NCBI RefSeq assembly: GCF_004684245.1
Contig: NZ_CP038452.1
Span: 1,784,796 to 1,848,795 of the forward strand
Direction of reading: 5' to 3'
DNA from: Thermus caldilimi
GTDB taxonomy: Bacteria; Deinococcota; Deinococci; Deinococcales; Thermaceae
Length of the DNA: 64,000 nt
The first letter of the stretch is position 1. Each line of letters begins with the position of its first letter. Of the stretch, positions 42,050 through 51,243 are shown piece by piece. The notes below the pieces were generated by a model. That model made no database searches. It saw only the letters and a list, made by a program, of their open reading frames with translations, and was not told the origin of the DNA. The position numbers and the translations under genes were made by a program.

Positions 42050-43167
42050 GCCACCACCTGCCTTTGGAAACGCACGGAGGCCAGGAGGAGGACCAAGGCG
42101 GAAAAGAGGAGAAGGGCTGCCAGGTGGGGCCAAAGCACCGCAAACCCCACCCCCTTGAGCATTACCCCACGGAGGACCTCTATGAGATACCGGGCGGGCA
42201 CCAGATAGGAAAGGAGCTGGAAGAAGCGGGGCATGCCGTCGATGGGGAAAACGAAGCCGGAAAGGAAGATGGTGGGAAAGGCGTAGGCATAGGTGCCGAA
42301 GACCGCCTGCACCTGGGTCCGGGCCAGGGTGGAGATGAGAACCCCCGCGGCCAAGGATCCCAGCACGAAGAGGAACATGGCCAAGAGGAGGAGGGCCAGG
42401 CTTCCCCGCACCGGGACCCCAAACACGAAATGCCCCAGGCCCAGCACCAGTAGGGCCACCCCGAAGGCGATGAACAGGTAGGGCAACACCTTGCCCAGCA
42501 CCATCTCATGGGGGCGCAAAGGGGAGGCCAAGAGGCTTTCCATCATGCGGCTTTCCACCTCCCTCACGATGGACAAAGCGGTGAGGAGGACGGTGAACAT
42601 GGTGAGCACCAGGCCGATGATGCCGGGGATCATGAACCAGGCCGTCCTGTTCTCGGGGTTGTAGAGGGTGTGCAGGTTGGGGCTCAAGGGGGGCAAAACC
42701 GCCTCCCCCGCCATGGCCCGGCCCACCAGGATGCGGGCGTTCACCTCCTGGATGGCCCTCCGCAAGGCCGCCTGAGCCTGGAAGGCAAAGTTGGGGTCGG
42801 AGCCATCCACGTAGACCTCCAGGCTCACGCTCTCCCCCCGCCGCACCTTGTCCAGGGCCCCAGGAGGCACCACCAGCCCCACCCGGGCCCGGCCCCGGTC
42901 CACCGCCTGCACCACCGCCTCGGGGCTTGCCGCCCGGTGGACCAGATGGAAACGGTCCTCCTTGGTGAGCTCCGCCAAAAGCGCCTGGCTGATGCGGTCC
43001 TCTGAAGCATCGTAAACCGCCAGGGGGATGCGGCTAAGGGTGAAGTTGATGGCGTAGCCGAAGAGGAGGAGCATCAGGGTGGGCAGCAAGACGATGAGCC
43101 GTGGCAGGACATGGTCCCTCCGGATCTGCAAGAACTCCTTCTCCGCCAGGGCCAGGATGCGGCTCAT
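42046..43167 (-). CDS. ABC-2 type transporter permease
   Basis: 373 residues from ATG 43167. One N-terminal transmembrane helix (LIVLLPTLMLLLFGYAINFTL, about 22-44), a large periplasmic domain (about 45-175), then five helices with the ABC-2 signature ESRMMESLLASPLRPHEMVLGKVLPYLFIAF. This is the YhhJ/YbhR-like layout of drug or polymer exporters. Partner of the ATPase encoded just upstream (ATGA overlap). The large external domain fits contact with periplasmic or outer-membrane partners such as the following barrel protein. Substrate unknown. Confidence 0.9.
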   Translation of the reverse strand: MSRILALAEKEFLQIRRDHVLPRLIVLLPTLMLLLFGYAINFTLSRIPLAVYDASEDRISQALLAELTKEDRFHLVHRAASPEAVVQAVDRGRARVGLVVPPGALDKVRRGESVSLEVYVDGSDPNFAFQAQAALRRAIQEVNARILVGRAMAGEAVLPPLSPNLHTLYNPENRTAWFMIPGIIGLVLTMFTVLLTALSIVREVESRMMESLLASPLRPHEMVLGKVLPYLFIAFGVALLVLGLGHFVFGVPVRGSLALLLLAMFLFVLGSLAAGVLISTLARTQVQAVFGTYAYAFPTIFLSGFVFPIDGMPRFFQLLSYLVPARYLIEVLRGVMLKGVGFAVLWPHLAALLLFSALVLLLASVRFQRQVVA

Positions 43168-44021
43168 GGGGCCTCCTTGGTAAGAAGGGTGAAGACGTCC
43201 TCGAGGCTGGGCTCCACCTCCTCCAATCCTGCTAAGGGAGCCTCCTTGCGGGCGATGAGCCGCACCCCGGCTCCGCTCTGCCAAGCCTCGAGGACCCCAG
43301 GCATCCCCCGGGCCTCCCTAAGGGAAAGCCCCGGAGCATAGAGAAAGCGGGCCCTCGCCTTGGCTAGGGCCTTCAGCTTTTGGGGCGTGCCCGCGGCCAG
43401 CACCCGGCCGCCGAAGAGCAGGGCCAGGCGGTGGCAACGCTCCGCCTCGTCCATGGAGTGGGTGGTGACCAAGACCGCCGCCCCCCTCTCCGCCTCCTGA
43501 TGAATGAGCTCCCACATGCTCCTCCGGGAAAGGGGGTCCAAGCCGGTGGTGGGCTCATCCAGGAAAAGCACCTCGGGGCGGTGCACCACCGCCTGGGCCA
43601 GGGCCAGGCGCTGCCGCCACCCCCCGGAAAGATGCCCGGCCAGGGCCTTGGCATAGGGCAAAAGGCCAAAGCGCTCCAGGACCTCCTGGGCCAGGGGGCG
43701 GGCCTCCTTGGGCCGGTACAGGCGGGCGCGGAAGAGGAGGTTCTCCTCCACCGTGAGGTCGCGGTAAATGCTTTGCTCCTGGGTGGCGTAGCCGATCCTG
43801 GCCTTCACCCGGTGGGGTTCCCTTCCCACCTCAAGCCCCGCCACCCAGGCCCTTCCCCCATCGGGCTGGAGAACCCCGGTGAGGATCCGCACCAGGGTGG
43901 TCTTCCCCGCCCCGTTGGGCCCCAGGAGGCCGAAGACCTCTCCAGGGCGCACCTCGAGGCTCACCCGGTCCAAGGCCCTCACGTTACCAAAGCTTCGCGT
44001 GATCTCCTCAGCCTGCACCAT
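43164..44021 (-). CDS. ABC transporter ATP-binding protein
   Basis: 285 residues from ATG 44021. Walker A GPNGAGKTT (residue about 34), Q-loop YATQEQSIYRDLTVEENL, signature LSGGWRQRLALAQ, Walker B VLFLDEPTTGLD and switch-His TTHSMDEAERCHRLALL. Belongs to the CcmA/drug-export subfamily paired with ABC-2 permeases. The C-terminal 70 residues form an accessory domain. The start lies inside tetR (14-bp overlap) and the stop overlaps the permease start by 4 bp. The in-frame extension to 44216 runs through tetR and is rejected. Confidence 0.94.
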   Translation of the reverse strand: MVQAEEITRSFGNVRALDRVSLEVRPGEVFGLLGPNGAGKTTLVRILTGVLQPDGGRAWVAGLEVGREPHRVKARIGYATQEQSIYRDLTVEENLLFRARLYRPKEARPLAQEVLERFGLLPYAKALAGHLSGGWRQRLALAQAVVHRPEVLFLDEPTTGLDPLSRRSMWELIHQEAERGAAVLVTTHSMDEAERCHRLALLFGGRVLAAGTPQKLKALAKARARFLYAPGLSLREARGMPGVLEAWQSGAGVRLIARKEAPLAGLEEVEPSLEDVFTLLTKEAP

Positions 44022-44610
44022 ATCTACCCTCCAGGTACCCCCGCAGGTAGGCCTCCTGGTCCAGGGGGAGGTGCACCCCCAAAGCCTCCCCCAGAAGGAA
44101 CCGGGCCAGCAAAGGCCCCACAAAGGCCAGGGCCATCTCCTCGGGAGGCTCATCGGTCCGGAGGAAGCCCCGGCGCTGCTGGGTTCGGAAAAAGCCCACC
44201 ACCCTTTCCAAGACACCCAGGATGCCCTCCGGAGGCCGTGCGCCCCTTAGCCCCGGGTGGCGTAGAAGCTCGGCAAGCAGCTTGGGCAAAAGGGCCTGGT
44301 GGGCCTTTAGGAGGTCCAGGTAGGCCTCTAAAAGCTGCCTTAAGCCCTCCTCCAAAGGAGCCTCCTCTGCGGGGAGGCGTTCCAGAAACCCCGCCGGGAT
44401 AAAGCGGGAAAGGGCTGCCCGCAAAAGGGCCTCCTTGCTACCGAAACGCCGGAAGAGGGTTACCTCATTCACCCCGGCCCGCCGGGCGATCTCCTTGGTG
44501 GTGGCCCCCCGGTACCCCCGCTCAGCCAAAAGCTCCAGGGCCGCCCAAAGCAACCCGCGATCGGGATCCTTGTCCAAGCCCTGATCCTCCGGCCCGGCAA
44601 GTAAGTGCAT
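44008..44610 (-). CDS. TetR-family transcriptional regulator
   Basis: 200 residues. The N-terminal helix-turn-helix is LWAALELLAERGYRGATTKEIARRAGVNEVTLFRRFGSKEALLRAAL (about residues 20-66), followed by a helical ligand-binding and dimer domain. First gene of the operon encoding the ABC exporter, barrel and LolA-like proteins, so it probably represses its own operon in response to a ligand of the exporter. An inverted repeat covers its start codon, suiting autorepression. pspA begins 79 bp away in the other direction. Confidence 0.92.
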   Translation of the reverse strand: MHLLAGPEDQGLDKDPDRGLLWAALELLAERGYRGATTKEIARRAGVNEVTLFRRFGSKEALLRAALSRFIPAGFLERLPAEEAPLEEGLRQLLEAYLDLLKAHQALLPKLLAELLRHPGLRGARPPEGILGVLERVVGFFRTQQRRGFLRTDEPPEEMALAFVGPLLARFLLGEALGVHLPLDQEAYLRGYLEGRYGAG

Positions 44611-44616
44611 ACTTAC
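44601..44616. promoter_or_regulatory. Probable TetR operator
   Basis: Perfect 6-bp inverted repeat GTAAGT-GCAT-ACTTAC overlapping the tetR start codon (44608-44610). Its location, size and symmetry suit a TetR-family autorepression site. Confidence 0.65.
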
Positions 44617-44688
44617 AGGGCAAGCCTATCCCCTTTCTCCCCATGGGTCAAGGGTGGGTGTGGCATACTCAACCTAGGAGGAAAAACC

Positions 44689-45351
44689 ATGACCCTACTG
44701 GATCGCCTAAGCCGCCTTATCCGGGCTAACCTCAACGACCTTCTGCGCCGGGCCGAGGACCCGGAGAAGATCATCAACCAGGCCCTGGAGGACATGAAAG
44801 AAGCCCTAAGGGAGGCCCGGGAGCAGGTGGCGGCCGCCATGGCCGAGGGCAAGCGCCTGGAACGGGAGGTGGAAAGCCACCTGCAAGAGGCTACCCTCTG
44901 GGAGGAGAAGGCCAAAGAAGCCTTGAAGGTAGGCCGGGAGGACCTGGCCAAGGAGGCCCTTAAGCGCAGGAAGCGGGCTCTGGACCTAGCCGAGGGCTTC
45001 CGGCAGCAGGCGGCGGAACAGAAGGCCCTCATCGACCGCCTCATGACCCAGCTCAAGGCCTTGGAGGCCAAGATCGACGAGGCCGAGGCCAGGAAAAAAC
45101 TGCTTCTCGCCCGCAAGAAGGGGGTGGAGGCCGCCGAGGCTGTGCGGCGCATGGAGTCCCGCTTGGACCAGCACCCGGCCCTCGAGGCCTTTGAGGAGAT
45201 GGAGGCCCGCATCCTCTCCATGGAGGACCGGCACGAGGCCTTGAAGGAGCTGGATGGCCAGGACCTGGAAAAGGAGCTCGCCGCCCTCTCCGCGGAAAAG
45301 GATCTGGAGGAGGAACTCGCCCGCCTGAAACGGGAGCTTGGCCAGTCCTGA
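44689..45351 (+). CDS. PspA/IM30-family membrane-stress protein
   Basis: 220 residues from ATG 44689 with ribosome site AGGAGG. It opens MTLLDRLSRLIRANLNDLLRRAEDPEKIINQALEDMKEALREAREQVAAAMA, the amphipathic helix plus signature of PspA/IM30, and is coiled coil throughout (charged heptads to about residue 215). These ESCRT-III-like proteins coat and repair the inner membrane. A CATACT box lies at 44664-44669. It is divergent from the TetR/ABC operon. No pspF or pspBC genes are nearby, so regulation differs from E. coli. Confidence 0.92.
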   Translation: MTLLDRLSRLIRANLNDLLRRAEDPEKIINQALEDMKEALREAREQVAAAMAEGKRLEREVESHLQEATLWEEKAKEALKVGREDLAKEALKRRKRALDLAEGFRQQAAEQKALIDRLMTQLKALEAKIDEAEARKKLLLARKKGVEAAEAVRRMESRLDQHPALEAFEEMEARILSMEDRHEALKELDGQDLEKELAALSAEKDLEEELARLKRELGQS

Positions 45352-45500
45352 AGCCCCCATACCCCTCCCCTTGCGGCCCAGGCCAGCGGGGCCGGACGGA
45401 ACAAGCCCAGCTCAAGGGCCTGAGAGGGGCCAAAGGTGCCCCACCGCCTTGGGGAAAGTGTTGGCCAGCCCACGGGCAAAGGGGGAGTAAACTCCGTACC
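45352..45500. other. Intergenic region pspA to lipoprotein gene
   Basis: 149 bp, GC-rich with several short G/C complementary stretches but no single convincing hairpin with a T-tract. TAAACT (45488-45493) lies 7 nt before the lipoprotein ATG and is the likely -10 box. Confidence 0.5.
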
Positions 45501-46141
45501 ATGAGGCGGTACCTTATGGCCCTTGCCCTCCTTCTGGCCGCCTGTGCCCCTCAGGCCACCCAGGCCCCCGAGGCCCGGCCCCTTCTTAAGGAAACCGCCT
45601 TCTACCCCGTCACCACGGGCCTGGAGTGGGTCTATGTGCCCGAAGGAGAGGCCCTTTCCTCCCCACCCTACCGGGTGCGGGTGGAGGGCCCGGCCCTTTA
45701 CGAGGGGCAGGAGGCGGTGCGCTTCCGCAGCTTCGGCCGGGGGGAGGACCGGGCCTACTACCGGCAGGTGGGGGCCTTTGGCGTGCGGCTTTTGGGCTTC
45801 CAGGATCCCTCCGCCCGGGTGGTCTTCACCCCCCCCATCCTGGAGTACCCCCCGGAGGCCCTCCTAACCGTGGGCTACCGCTGGGGGGCAGGGTAACGGT
45901 GCGGGTGGAACTTCTCACCCCTGGGGGACGGGAGCCCCTGGCCCAGGGGGGCCTGAGCTATACCATGGAGGTGTTGGAGGAGCGGGAGGTACGCCTGCCC
46001 GCCGGGGTCTTCCAGGTGTACCGCATCCGCCAGATCTACCAGGACGAGCGCGGCCAGGATGCCCGGGAGGTCTGGTTCGCCCCCAGGGTGGGGGAAGTGC
46101 GCACCCGGGAAGGCCGCATTCTGGTGGAGAAGAATTTCTAG
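45501..46141 (+). pseudogene. Lipoprotein of unknown function, frameshifted as read
   Basis: The N terminus MRRYLMALALLLAACAPQATQ is a lipoprotein signal with lipobox LAAC (Cys15), so the product is lipid-anchored. The frame runs to YRWGAG and stops at 45896. The other frame continues [13 protein letters not shown]...[24 protein letters not shown] to 46141, typical of a beta-rich secreted protein. The break is at six G (45883-45888); a seventh yields [14 protein letters not shown] and a protein of 213 residues. The gene ends 14 bp before dxs. No family recognised. Confidence 0.78.
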
Positions 46142-46155
46142 CTAGGGGGGAAACG

Positions 46156-48003
46156 ATGGTACTGGACAAGGTGAATAACCCGGACGACCTGAAGGGCCTG
46201 ACCCTCGAGGAGCTCCAGGCCTTGGCCGAGGAGCTCCGGAGCGAGATCATCCGGGTCACGGCGCAAAACGGGGGCCACCTGGCGAGCTCCCTGGGGGCGG
46301 TGGAGCTCATCCTGGCCCTGCACAGGGTTTTCCAATCCCCTAAGGACCGCCTTATCTTCGACGTGGGCCACCAGGCCTACGCCCACAAGCTCATCACCGG
46401 GCGCAAGGACCGCTTCCACACCCTAAGGCAGGAAGGGGGGCTTTCCGGCTTCACCAAGGTTTCCGAGTCCGAGCACGACGCCATCACCGCCGGGCACGCC
46501 AGCACCTCCTTGGCCCACGCCTTGGGCATGGTCCTCGCCCGGGACCTGGCGAAGGAGGACTACCACGTGGTGGCGGTCATAGGGGATGGGGCCCTCACCG
46601 GGGGAATGGCCCTGGCCGCCCTCAACAAGATCGGGGAGCTGGGCAAGAGGATGCTCATCATCCTGAACGACAACGAGATGAGCATCTCGGAAAACGTGGG
46701 GGCCCTCAACAAATATTTCAAAGAACTTCAGATAAGAAAGTGGGTCCAGGACGCCGAGAAGCTGGGCCGGAGCATCCTGGAACACATCTCCCCCAAGCTC
46801 TTCGGCCTGGTGGACCGGGCCAAGGAGGCGGCCAAGCTCATCCTCCACCAGGAGAACCCCTTCTACGCCTGGGGAATCCGCTACATCGGCCCCGTGGACG
46901 GCCACGACCTCAAGGGGCTCATCCACATCCTGGAGCACCTCAAGGAACTGGACGGCCCTACCCTGCTCCACGTGGTCACCAGGAAGGGAAAGGGCTACAA
47001 GGTGGCCGAGGCCGACCCCATCTACTGGCACGGGCCCTCGGGCTTTGACCCCCTTAAGCCGGAGAAGGTTTCCAAGGGCTACACCTGGAGCCAGGCCTTC
47101 GGGGACGCGGTCACGGAGCTGGCCCACCTGGAACCCCGCCTCTTCGTCCTCACCCCGGCCATGCGGGAAGGCTCAGGCCTGGTGCGCTACTCCCTGGAGC
47201 ACCCCGAGCGCTACCTGGACGTGGGCATCTGTGAGGACGTGGCGGTGACCACGGCGGCGGGCATGGCCCTAAGGGGCCTGAAACCCGTGGTGGCCATCTA
47301 CTCCACCTTCCTGCAGCGGGCCTACGACCAGGTGATCCACGACGTGGCCATCGAGAACCTGCCCGTGGTCTTCGCCATCGACCGGGCGGGGGTGGTGGGG
47401 GCCGACGGGGCCACCCACCACGGGGTCTTTGACCTCGCCTACCTGCGCACCATCCCCAACCTGCAGATCGCCGCCCCCAAGGACGCCTGGGAGCTCAGGG
47501 CCATGCTGCGGAAGGCCCTGGAGATCGGGGGGCCCATCGCCCTCCGCTACCCCCGGGACAACGTGGAGCGGGTGCCCGAGGGCACCTGGCCGGAGATCGC
47601 CTGGGGCACCTGGGAGGTGCTCAAGGAGGGCACGGAGGCCTACATCCTGGCCTTTGGCAAAACGCTGAGGTACGCCCTCGAGGCCGCTGCCGACGACCCC
47701 CGGGTGGGGGTGGTGAACGCCCGCTTCCTCAAGCCCCTGGACAAGGAGATGCTAAGGAGCCTTGCCGGCTACAAGCTCCTCACCGTGGAGGACCACCAGA
47801 AGATGGGCGGCTTTGGGAGCGCGGTCCTCGAGGCCCTGAACGAGATGGGCTTAAAACCCGAGGTGCGGGTTCTGGCCCTCCCCGACCGCTTCCTGGAGCA
47901 CAGCTCCATCCCCAGCCTCCACCGCCAGGCGGGAATCGACGCGGAGGGCATCCGGAAGGCCCTCCGGGAAATGGGCATCCATCCCGCTTATGAGCGGGCC
48001 TGA
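46156..48003 (+). CDS. dxs: 1-Deoxy-D-xylulose-5-phosphate synthase
   Basis: 615 residues. First enzyme of the MEP isoprenoid pathway, joining pyruvate and glyceraldehyde 3-phosphate with thiamine diphosphate. Motifs: [63 protein letters not shown], the ThDP motif [15 protein letters not shown]...[17 protein letters not shown], and in the transketolase middle domain [17 protein letters not shown] and [26 protein letters not shown] 46156 has ribosome site GGGGGGAAACG just upstream. Overlaps the MBL-fold gene by 14 bp. Confidence 0.97.
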   Translation: MVLDKVNNPDDLKGLTLEELQALAEELRSEIIRVTAQNGGHLASSLGAVELILALHRVFQSPKDRLIFDVGHQAYAHKLITGRKDRFHTLRQEGGLSGFTKVSESEHDAITAGHASTSLAHALGMVLARDLAKEDYHVVAVIGDGALTGGMALAALNKIGELGKRMLIILNDNEMSISENVGALNKYFKELQIRKWVQDAEKLGRSILEHISPKLFGLVDRAKEAAKLILHQENPFYAWGIRYIGPVDGHDLKGLIHILEHLKELDGPTLLHVVTRKGKGYKVAEADPIYWHGPSGFDPLKPEKVSKGYTWSQAFGDAVTELAHLEPRLFVLTPAMREGSGLVRYSLEHPERYLDVGICEDVAVTTAAGMALRGLKPVVAIYSTFLQRAYDQVIHDVAIENLPVVFAIDRAGVVGADGATHHGVFDLAYLRTIPNLQIAAPKDAWELRAMLRKALEIGGPIALRYPRDNVERVPEGTWPEIAWGTWEVLKEGTEAYILAFGKTLRYALEAAADDPRVGVVNARFLKPLDKEMLRSLAGYKLLTVEDHQKMGGFGSAVLEALNEMGLKPEVRVLALPDRFLEHSSIPSLHRQAGIDAEGIRKALREMGIHPAYERA

Positions 48004-48604
48004 ACTCCTGCGCTTCGCCGCCAACCTCTACCGGGTGCCGACGGAAGAGGGGTACTTCCTGGTGGACGCAGGGCTTTCCTGGGAGGCGAATCGGCTTCTC
48101 TCCCTCCTGGAACCCCCGCCCAAACTCCTCTTCCTCACCCACCACCACCTGGACCACGCGGGCGGGGCCAGGGTCCTTTGGGAGCGGTTCCGCCTCCCCG
48201 TCCTGGCCCACCGCCAGGAGTGGCCCTACCTGACCAAGGAAAAGCCCCGCCCTCCCCTACCCATACCCCTCCTGGGCCCCTGGCTCGCCAACCTGGCCCC
48301 GCCCCTTCCCCGGGAAGCCCTGAGGCCAGTGGAGGAGGGGGAAGAGGTCTTCGGGTGGCGGGTGGTGGCGCTTCCCGGCCACACCCTGGGCCAGGTGGGG
48401 CTTTTCCGTAAGGGCATCCTCATCGCCGGGGATGCCCTTAGGGGCCGGGGGCTTCCCCCCAGGTTCATCAACGAGGACCCAGAACTTACCAAGAAGACCG
48501 TGCGCAAGATCCTGGACCTGGGGGTGGAAAGGGTTTATGTGGGCCACGGAGGGCCCCTCTCCCGGGCCGAGGTGGAGGCCCTGGCCCGTAGACTGGGGGT
48601 ATGA
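47990..48604 (+). CDS. Metallo-beta-lactamase-fold hydrolase
   Basis: 204 residues. Metal-binding motif [18 protein letters not shown] (H-x-H-x-D-H, about residues 49-58), then [12 protein letters not shown] (third His), [10 protein letters not shown] (bridging Asp) and VYVGHGGPL (fourth His region). Glyoxalase II and RNase Z relatives share this core; the protein is short and generic and the substrate cannot be told. Translationally coupled to dxs (14-bp overlap) and to the next gene (ATGA overlap). Confidence 0.88.
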   Translation: MSGPELLRFAANLYRVPTEEGYFLVDAGLSWEANRLLSLLEPPPKLLFLTHHHLDHAGGARVLWERFRLPVLAHRQEWPYLTKEKPRPPLPIPLLGPWLANLAPPLPREALRPVEEGEEVFGWRVVALPGHTLGQVGLFRKGILIAGDALRGRGLPPRFINEDPELTKKTVRKILDLGVERVYVGHGGPLSRAEVEALARRLGV

Positions 48605-49596
48605 AACAACTCCTCGCCCTCTTTTCCCTGGGCCTCCTCGCCCTGGCCCAGGAGGTGGTGGTCTACCCCGGCTTCGCCGAGGTGAAGGAGCCCGTGGTCC
48701 TGCCCCCCTCGGCCTGGGTCTACCTGGCGGGGGAGAAACTGGGCCGCATCGTACCCGGTTCGCTACGGCTTGTGGGGGTGGAGGAAACGGAGCGGGTCTA
48801 CCAGGGCACGGCGGTCCTCTTCCGCTACCTAGGGGAAGGGCCCGCCACCTTGCGCTACCTGTACACCGGGCTTTCCGGGGAGGTCTTTTACACCCTGGAG
48901 GAGGGAAGGCTCACCCTCTGGGCCCGGCTCCGGCTGGAGGGAAGCCCCCTGGAAGCCAGAAAGCTCACCCTGCTCGCCGGGGAAGCCCCCCTTCTCGGTG
49001 GGGCCGAGGCCAAGGGGATACCCATGCGGGCCTTGGCCGAGGCGCCTTCGGGGGAAAGCCCCTTTGGCCTCTTCCGCTACCCGCTACCCCCGGGCCGGCT
49101 GGAACCCGGCACCACGGAGATTCCCGTCCTCAAGGCCCAGGTAAGCCCAAAGCGGCTTCTCCGCTACCAAGGACCCTTCCGCACGGACAGGTTCCTCCCC
49201 CTGGAGCGGGGCTACCGCTTCCAGGCCCCTTTCCCCCTGGCCCCGGGGGGCCTGGAGGCGGCGGAAGGAGGCCTTTTCCTGGGCCAGGCCCCGCTTCCCG
49301 CCACCCCCGAGGGAGAGGTGGCCGAGGTGTGGCTGGGGCGGGACCTCGAGGGCCGGCTGGAACGGTCGGTGAGCCTGCTGGGCCAAAGCGAAAAAGAAGC
49401 CACCTACCGGGTGGAAACCCGCTTTAAGAACCCCTACCCCTACCCCGTGGCCCTCCTCCTTTCGGAAACCTTCCCCCAGCCCTTCCGCCTGGACTTCCCC
49501 GAGGCCGCCCACCTGCCCCAGGGCTACCGCCTGGAAATCCCCCTTAAACCCGGGGAGTCCCTTACCCTGGTCTACCGCCTCACCCTTCCCCGCTAA
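48601..49596 (+). CDS. Secreted beta-rich protein, DUF4139-like
   Basis: 331 residues. Signal peptide [18 protein letters not shown] (cleavage near 17). The mature protein is strand-rich throughout: VVVYPGFAEVKEPVVLPPSAWVYLAGEKLGRIVPGSLRLVGVEE at the start, and near the C terminus VETRFKNPYPYPVALLLSETFPQPF...LEIPLKPGESLTLVYRLTLPR, which resembles the C-terminal half of DUF4139 proteins. No enzyme motif seen. Coupled to the MBL-fold gene (ATGA overlap). Likely periplasmic or outer-surface. Confidence 0.65.
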   Translation: MKQLLALFSLGLLALAQEVVVYPGFAEVKEPVVLPPSAWVYLAGEKLGRIVPGSLRLVGVEETERVYQGTAVLFRYLGEGPATLRYLYTGLSGEVFYTLEEGRLTLWARLRLEGSPLEARKLTLLAGEAPLLGGAEAKGIPMRALAEAPSGESPFGLFRYPLPPGRLEPGTTEIPVLKAQVSPKRLLRYQGPFRTDRFLPLERGYRFQAPFPLAPGGLEAAEGGLFLGQAPLPATPEGEVAEVWLGRDLEGRLERSVSLLGQSEKEATYRVETRFKNPYPYPVALLLSETFPQPFRLDFPEAAHLPQGYRLEIPLKPGESLTLVYRLTLPR

Positions 49597-49634
49597 GGAC
49601 ATCTGCCCCGACCCCCAGGCGGCATCCTGGAGGC

Positions 49635-50705
49635 ATGAAGCCCGACCTTCACCGCTTCCCCCTCCTGGTGGCCTGGGAGATGACCCGGGCCTGCCTGCTC
49701 GCCTGCCAGCACTGCCGGGCCTCGGCGGTGCCCGATCCCTTACCCGGGGAACTCACCACCGAGGAAGGCTTAAGGCTCTTGGAGGAGCTCGCCACCTACA
49801 CCCCCAAGCCCATCCTCCTGCCCACGGGAGGCGACCCCCTGGCCCGGCCCGACCTCTTCCTCCTTCTGGAGGAGGCCCAGCGTCTGGGCCTTAAGGTGGG
49901 GATCACCCCCGCCGTCACCCCCCGGCTCACCCGGGAGGTGGTGGAACGCTTCAAGGAGCTTTCCGTACACCAGATGGCCATCTCCCTGGATGGGGCGAGC
50001 CCCGAAAGCCACGACGGCTTCCGCGGGGTGCCGGGCACCTTCGCCCTGGCCCTCCAGGCCCTGGAATGGGCCCGGGAGGTGGGCCTCATGACCCAGGTGA
50101 ACACCACCGTCACCCGAAAGACCAAAGGGGAACTCACCGGCATCGCCGAGATCCTGGCGGCCAAAGGGGTGGCCACCTGGGAGGTCTTCTTCCTGGTACC
50201 CGTGGGCCGGGGGGCCCTCTTGGAGCAGCTTTCCCCCCAAGAATACGAGGAGGTGATGCACCTCCTTTATGACCTTTCCCGACGCTACCCCTTCAAGGTG
50301 CGCACCACCGAGGGCCCCATGTTCCGCCGGGTGGCCCTGGAGCGCCGGAGGAGAGACGGGGGAGAGGATGGGGCCCTAGTGGGGGAGGGGCGGGGGGTGC
50401 ACCTCTCCGACGGCTTCGGCTTCGTCTTTGTTTCCTCCACGGGGGAGGTGTATCCCTCGGGGTTTCTTCCTCTCTCCGCCGGCAATGTGCGGGAGAAACC
50501 CCTTCTGGAGATCTACCGGAATAGCCCCCTTTTCCTCGAGCTCCGCAACAAGGGCCTTCTCAAGGGAAAGTGTGGGGTCTGCGAGTACCGGGAGCTTTGC
50601 GGGGGAAGCCGGGCCCGGGCCTTTGCGGAAACCGGGGACCACCTGGCCGCCGACCCCCGATGCGCCTACCTCCCTAAGGGCCTAGGACAAATGCCCCTGG
50701 CCTAA
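49635..50705 (+). CDS. Radical SAM/SPASM protein
   Basis: 356 residues. The 4Fe-4S motif CLLACQHC (residues 19-26) binds SAM; MTRACLLACQHCRASAVPDPLPGELTTEEGLRLLEELA and PILLPTGGDPLARPDLF follow the class pattern (GGDP in place of GGEP). The C-terminal SPASM-type cysteines are KCGVCEYRELCGGSRARAFAETGDHLAADPRC (about 313-345). Closest in style to the NirJ/AhbC/AhbD and TIGR04053 groups involved in heme or peptide modification. A cytochrome c gene lies 28 bp downstream, but a heme role is only suggested by context. Confidence 0.87.
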   Translation: MKPDLHRFPLLVAWEMTRACLLACQHCRASAVPDPLPGELTTEEGLRLLEELATYTPKPILLPTGGDPLARPDLFLLLEEAQRLGLKVGITPAVTPRLTREVVERFKELSVHQMAISLDGASPESHDGFRGVPGTFALALQALEWAREVGLMTQVNTTVTRKTKGELTGIAEILAAKGVATWEVFFLVPVGRGALLEQLSPQEYEEVMHLLYDLSRRYPFKVRTTEGPMFRRVALERRRRDGGEDGALVGEGRGVHLSDGFGFVFVSSTGEVYPSGFLPLSAGNVREKPLLEIYRNSPLFLELRNKGLLKGKCGVCEYRELCGGSRARAFAETGDHLAADPRCAYLPKGLGQMPLA

Positions 50706-50733
50706 GGGGGGCGGGGTTCTCCATAATGAGGCC

Positions 50734-51162
50734 ATGAAGCGCCTCTTGCCCGTCTTGCTCTTCCTGGGCCTTCTGGCCCTTGGGCAAAGCCCCGGAGCCA
50801 AGCTCTACTCGGCCAACTGCCAAAGCTGCCACCAGGCCACGGGCCAGGGGGTCCCTGGAGCCTTCCCGCCCCTCACCCATCTGGACAAGGTGGTCCAGGC
50901 CAAGGGGGGCCGAGAGTACCTGATTCGGGTGGTCCTCTACGGCCTCCAGGGAAGCCTTACGGTGGAAGGCAAGACCTATAACGGGGTCATGCCCCCCTTC
51001 CGCCAGCTCAAGGACCAGGAGGTGGCCGACCTCCTGAACCACATCCTCACCACCTTCGCCAAGTCCAAGGCCAAACCCATCAGCGCCGAGGAGGTGAAGG
51101 CGCGAAGGGCTAAGGCCATGTCCCCCCAGGAGGTCCTCAAGACCCGTCCCCCGGTCAAGTAG
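50734..51162 (+). CDS. Cytochrome c552-type electron carrier
   Basis: 142 residues with signal peptide MKRLLPVLLFLGLLALGQS. The mature protein begins PGAKLYSANCQSCHQATGQGVPGAFPPLT, with heme-binding CQSCH, and continues GGREYLIRVVLYGLQGSLTVEGKTYNGVMPPFRQLKDQEVADLLNHI, with axial Met in NGVMPPF. This matches Thermus thermophilus cytochrome c552 throughout, including the extended C-terminal tail (AEEVKARRAKAMSPQEVL). It is the soluble donor to ba3 oxidase in Thermus. CATAAT (50722-50727) lies 6 nt before the ATG. Confidence 0.93.
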   Translation: MKRLLPVLLFLGLLALGQSPGAKLYSANCQSCHQATGQGVPGAFPPLTHLDKVVQAKGGREYLIRVVLYGLQGSLTVEGKTYNGVMPPFRQLKDQEVADLLNHILTTFAKSKAKPISAEEVKARRAKAMSPQEVLKTRPPVK

Positions 51163-51180
51163 ACCAGTGTACTCCCTCCC

Positions 51181-51213
51181 CCCGGGGCCTTTAGGCCCCG
51201 GGCACCTTTTCCT
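51181..51213 (+). terminator. Intrinsic terminator after cytochrome c552
   Basis: CCCGGGGCC (51181-51189), loop TTTA, GGCCCCGGG (51194-51202), then CACCTTTTCCTT. A perfect 9-bp stem with a T-rich tail, 18 bp past the stop codon. Confidence 0.88.
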
Positions 51214-51243
51214 TAGCCCCTGGCAGGGGATAATGGTCTTGCC

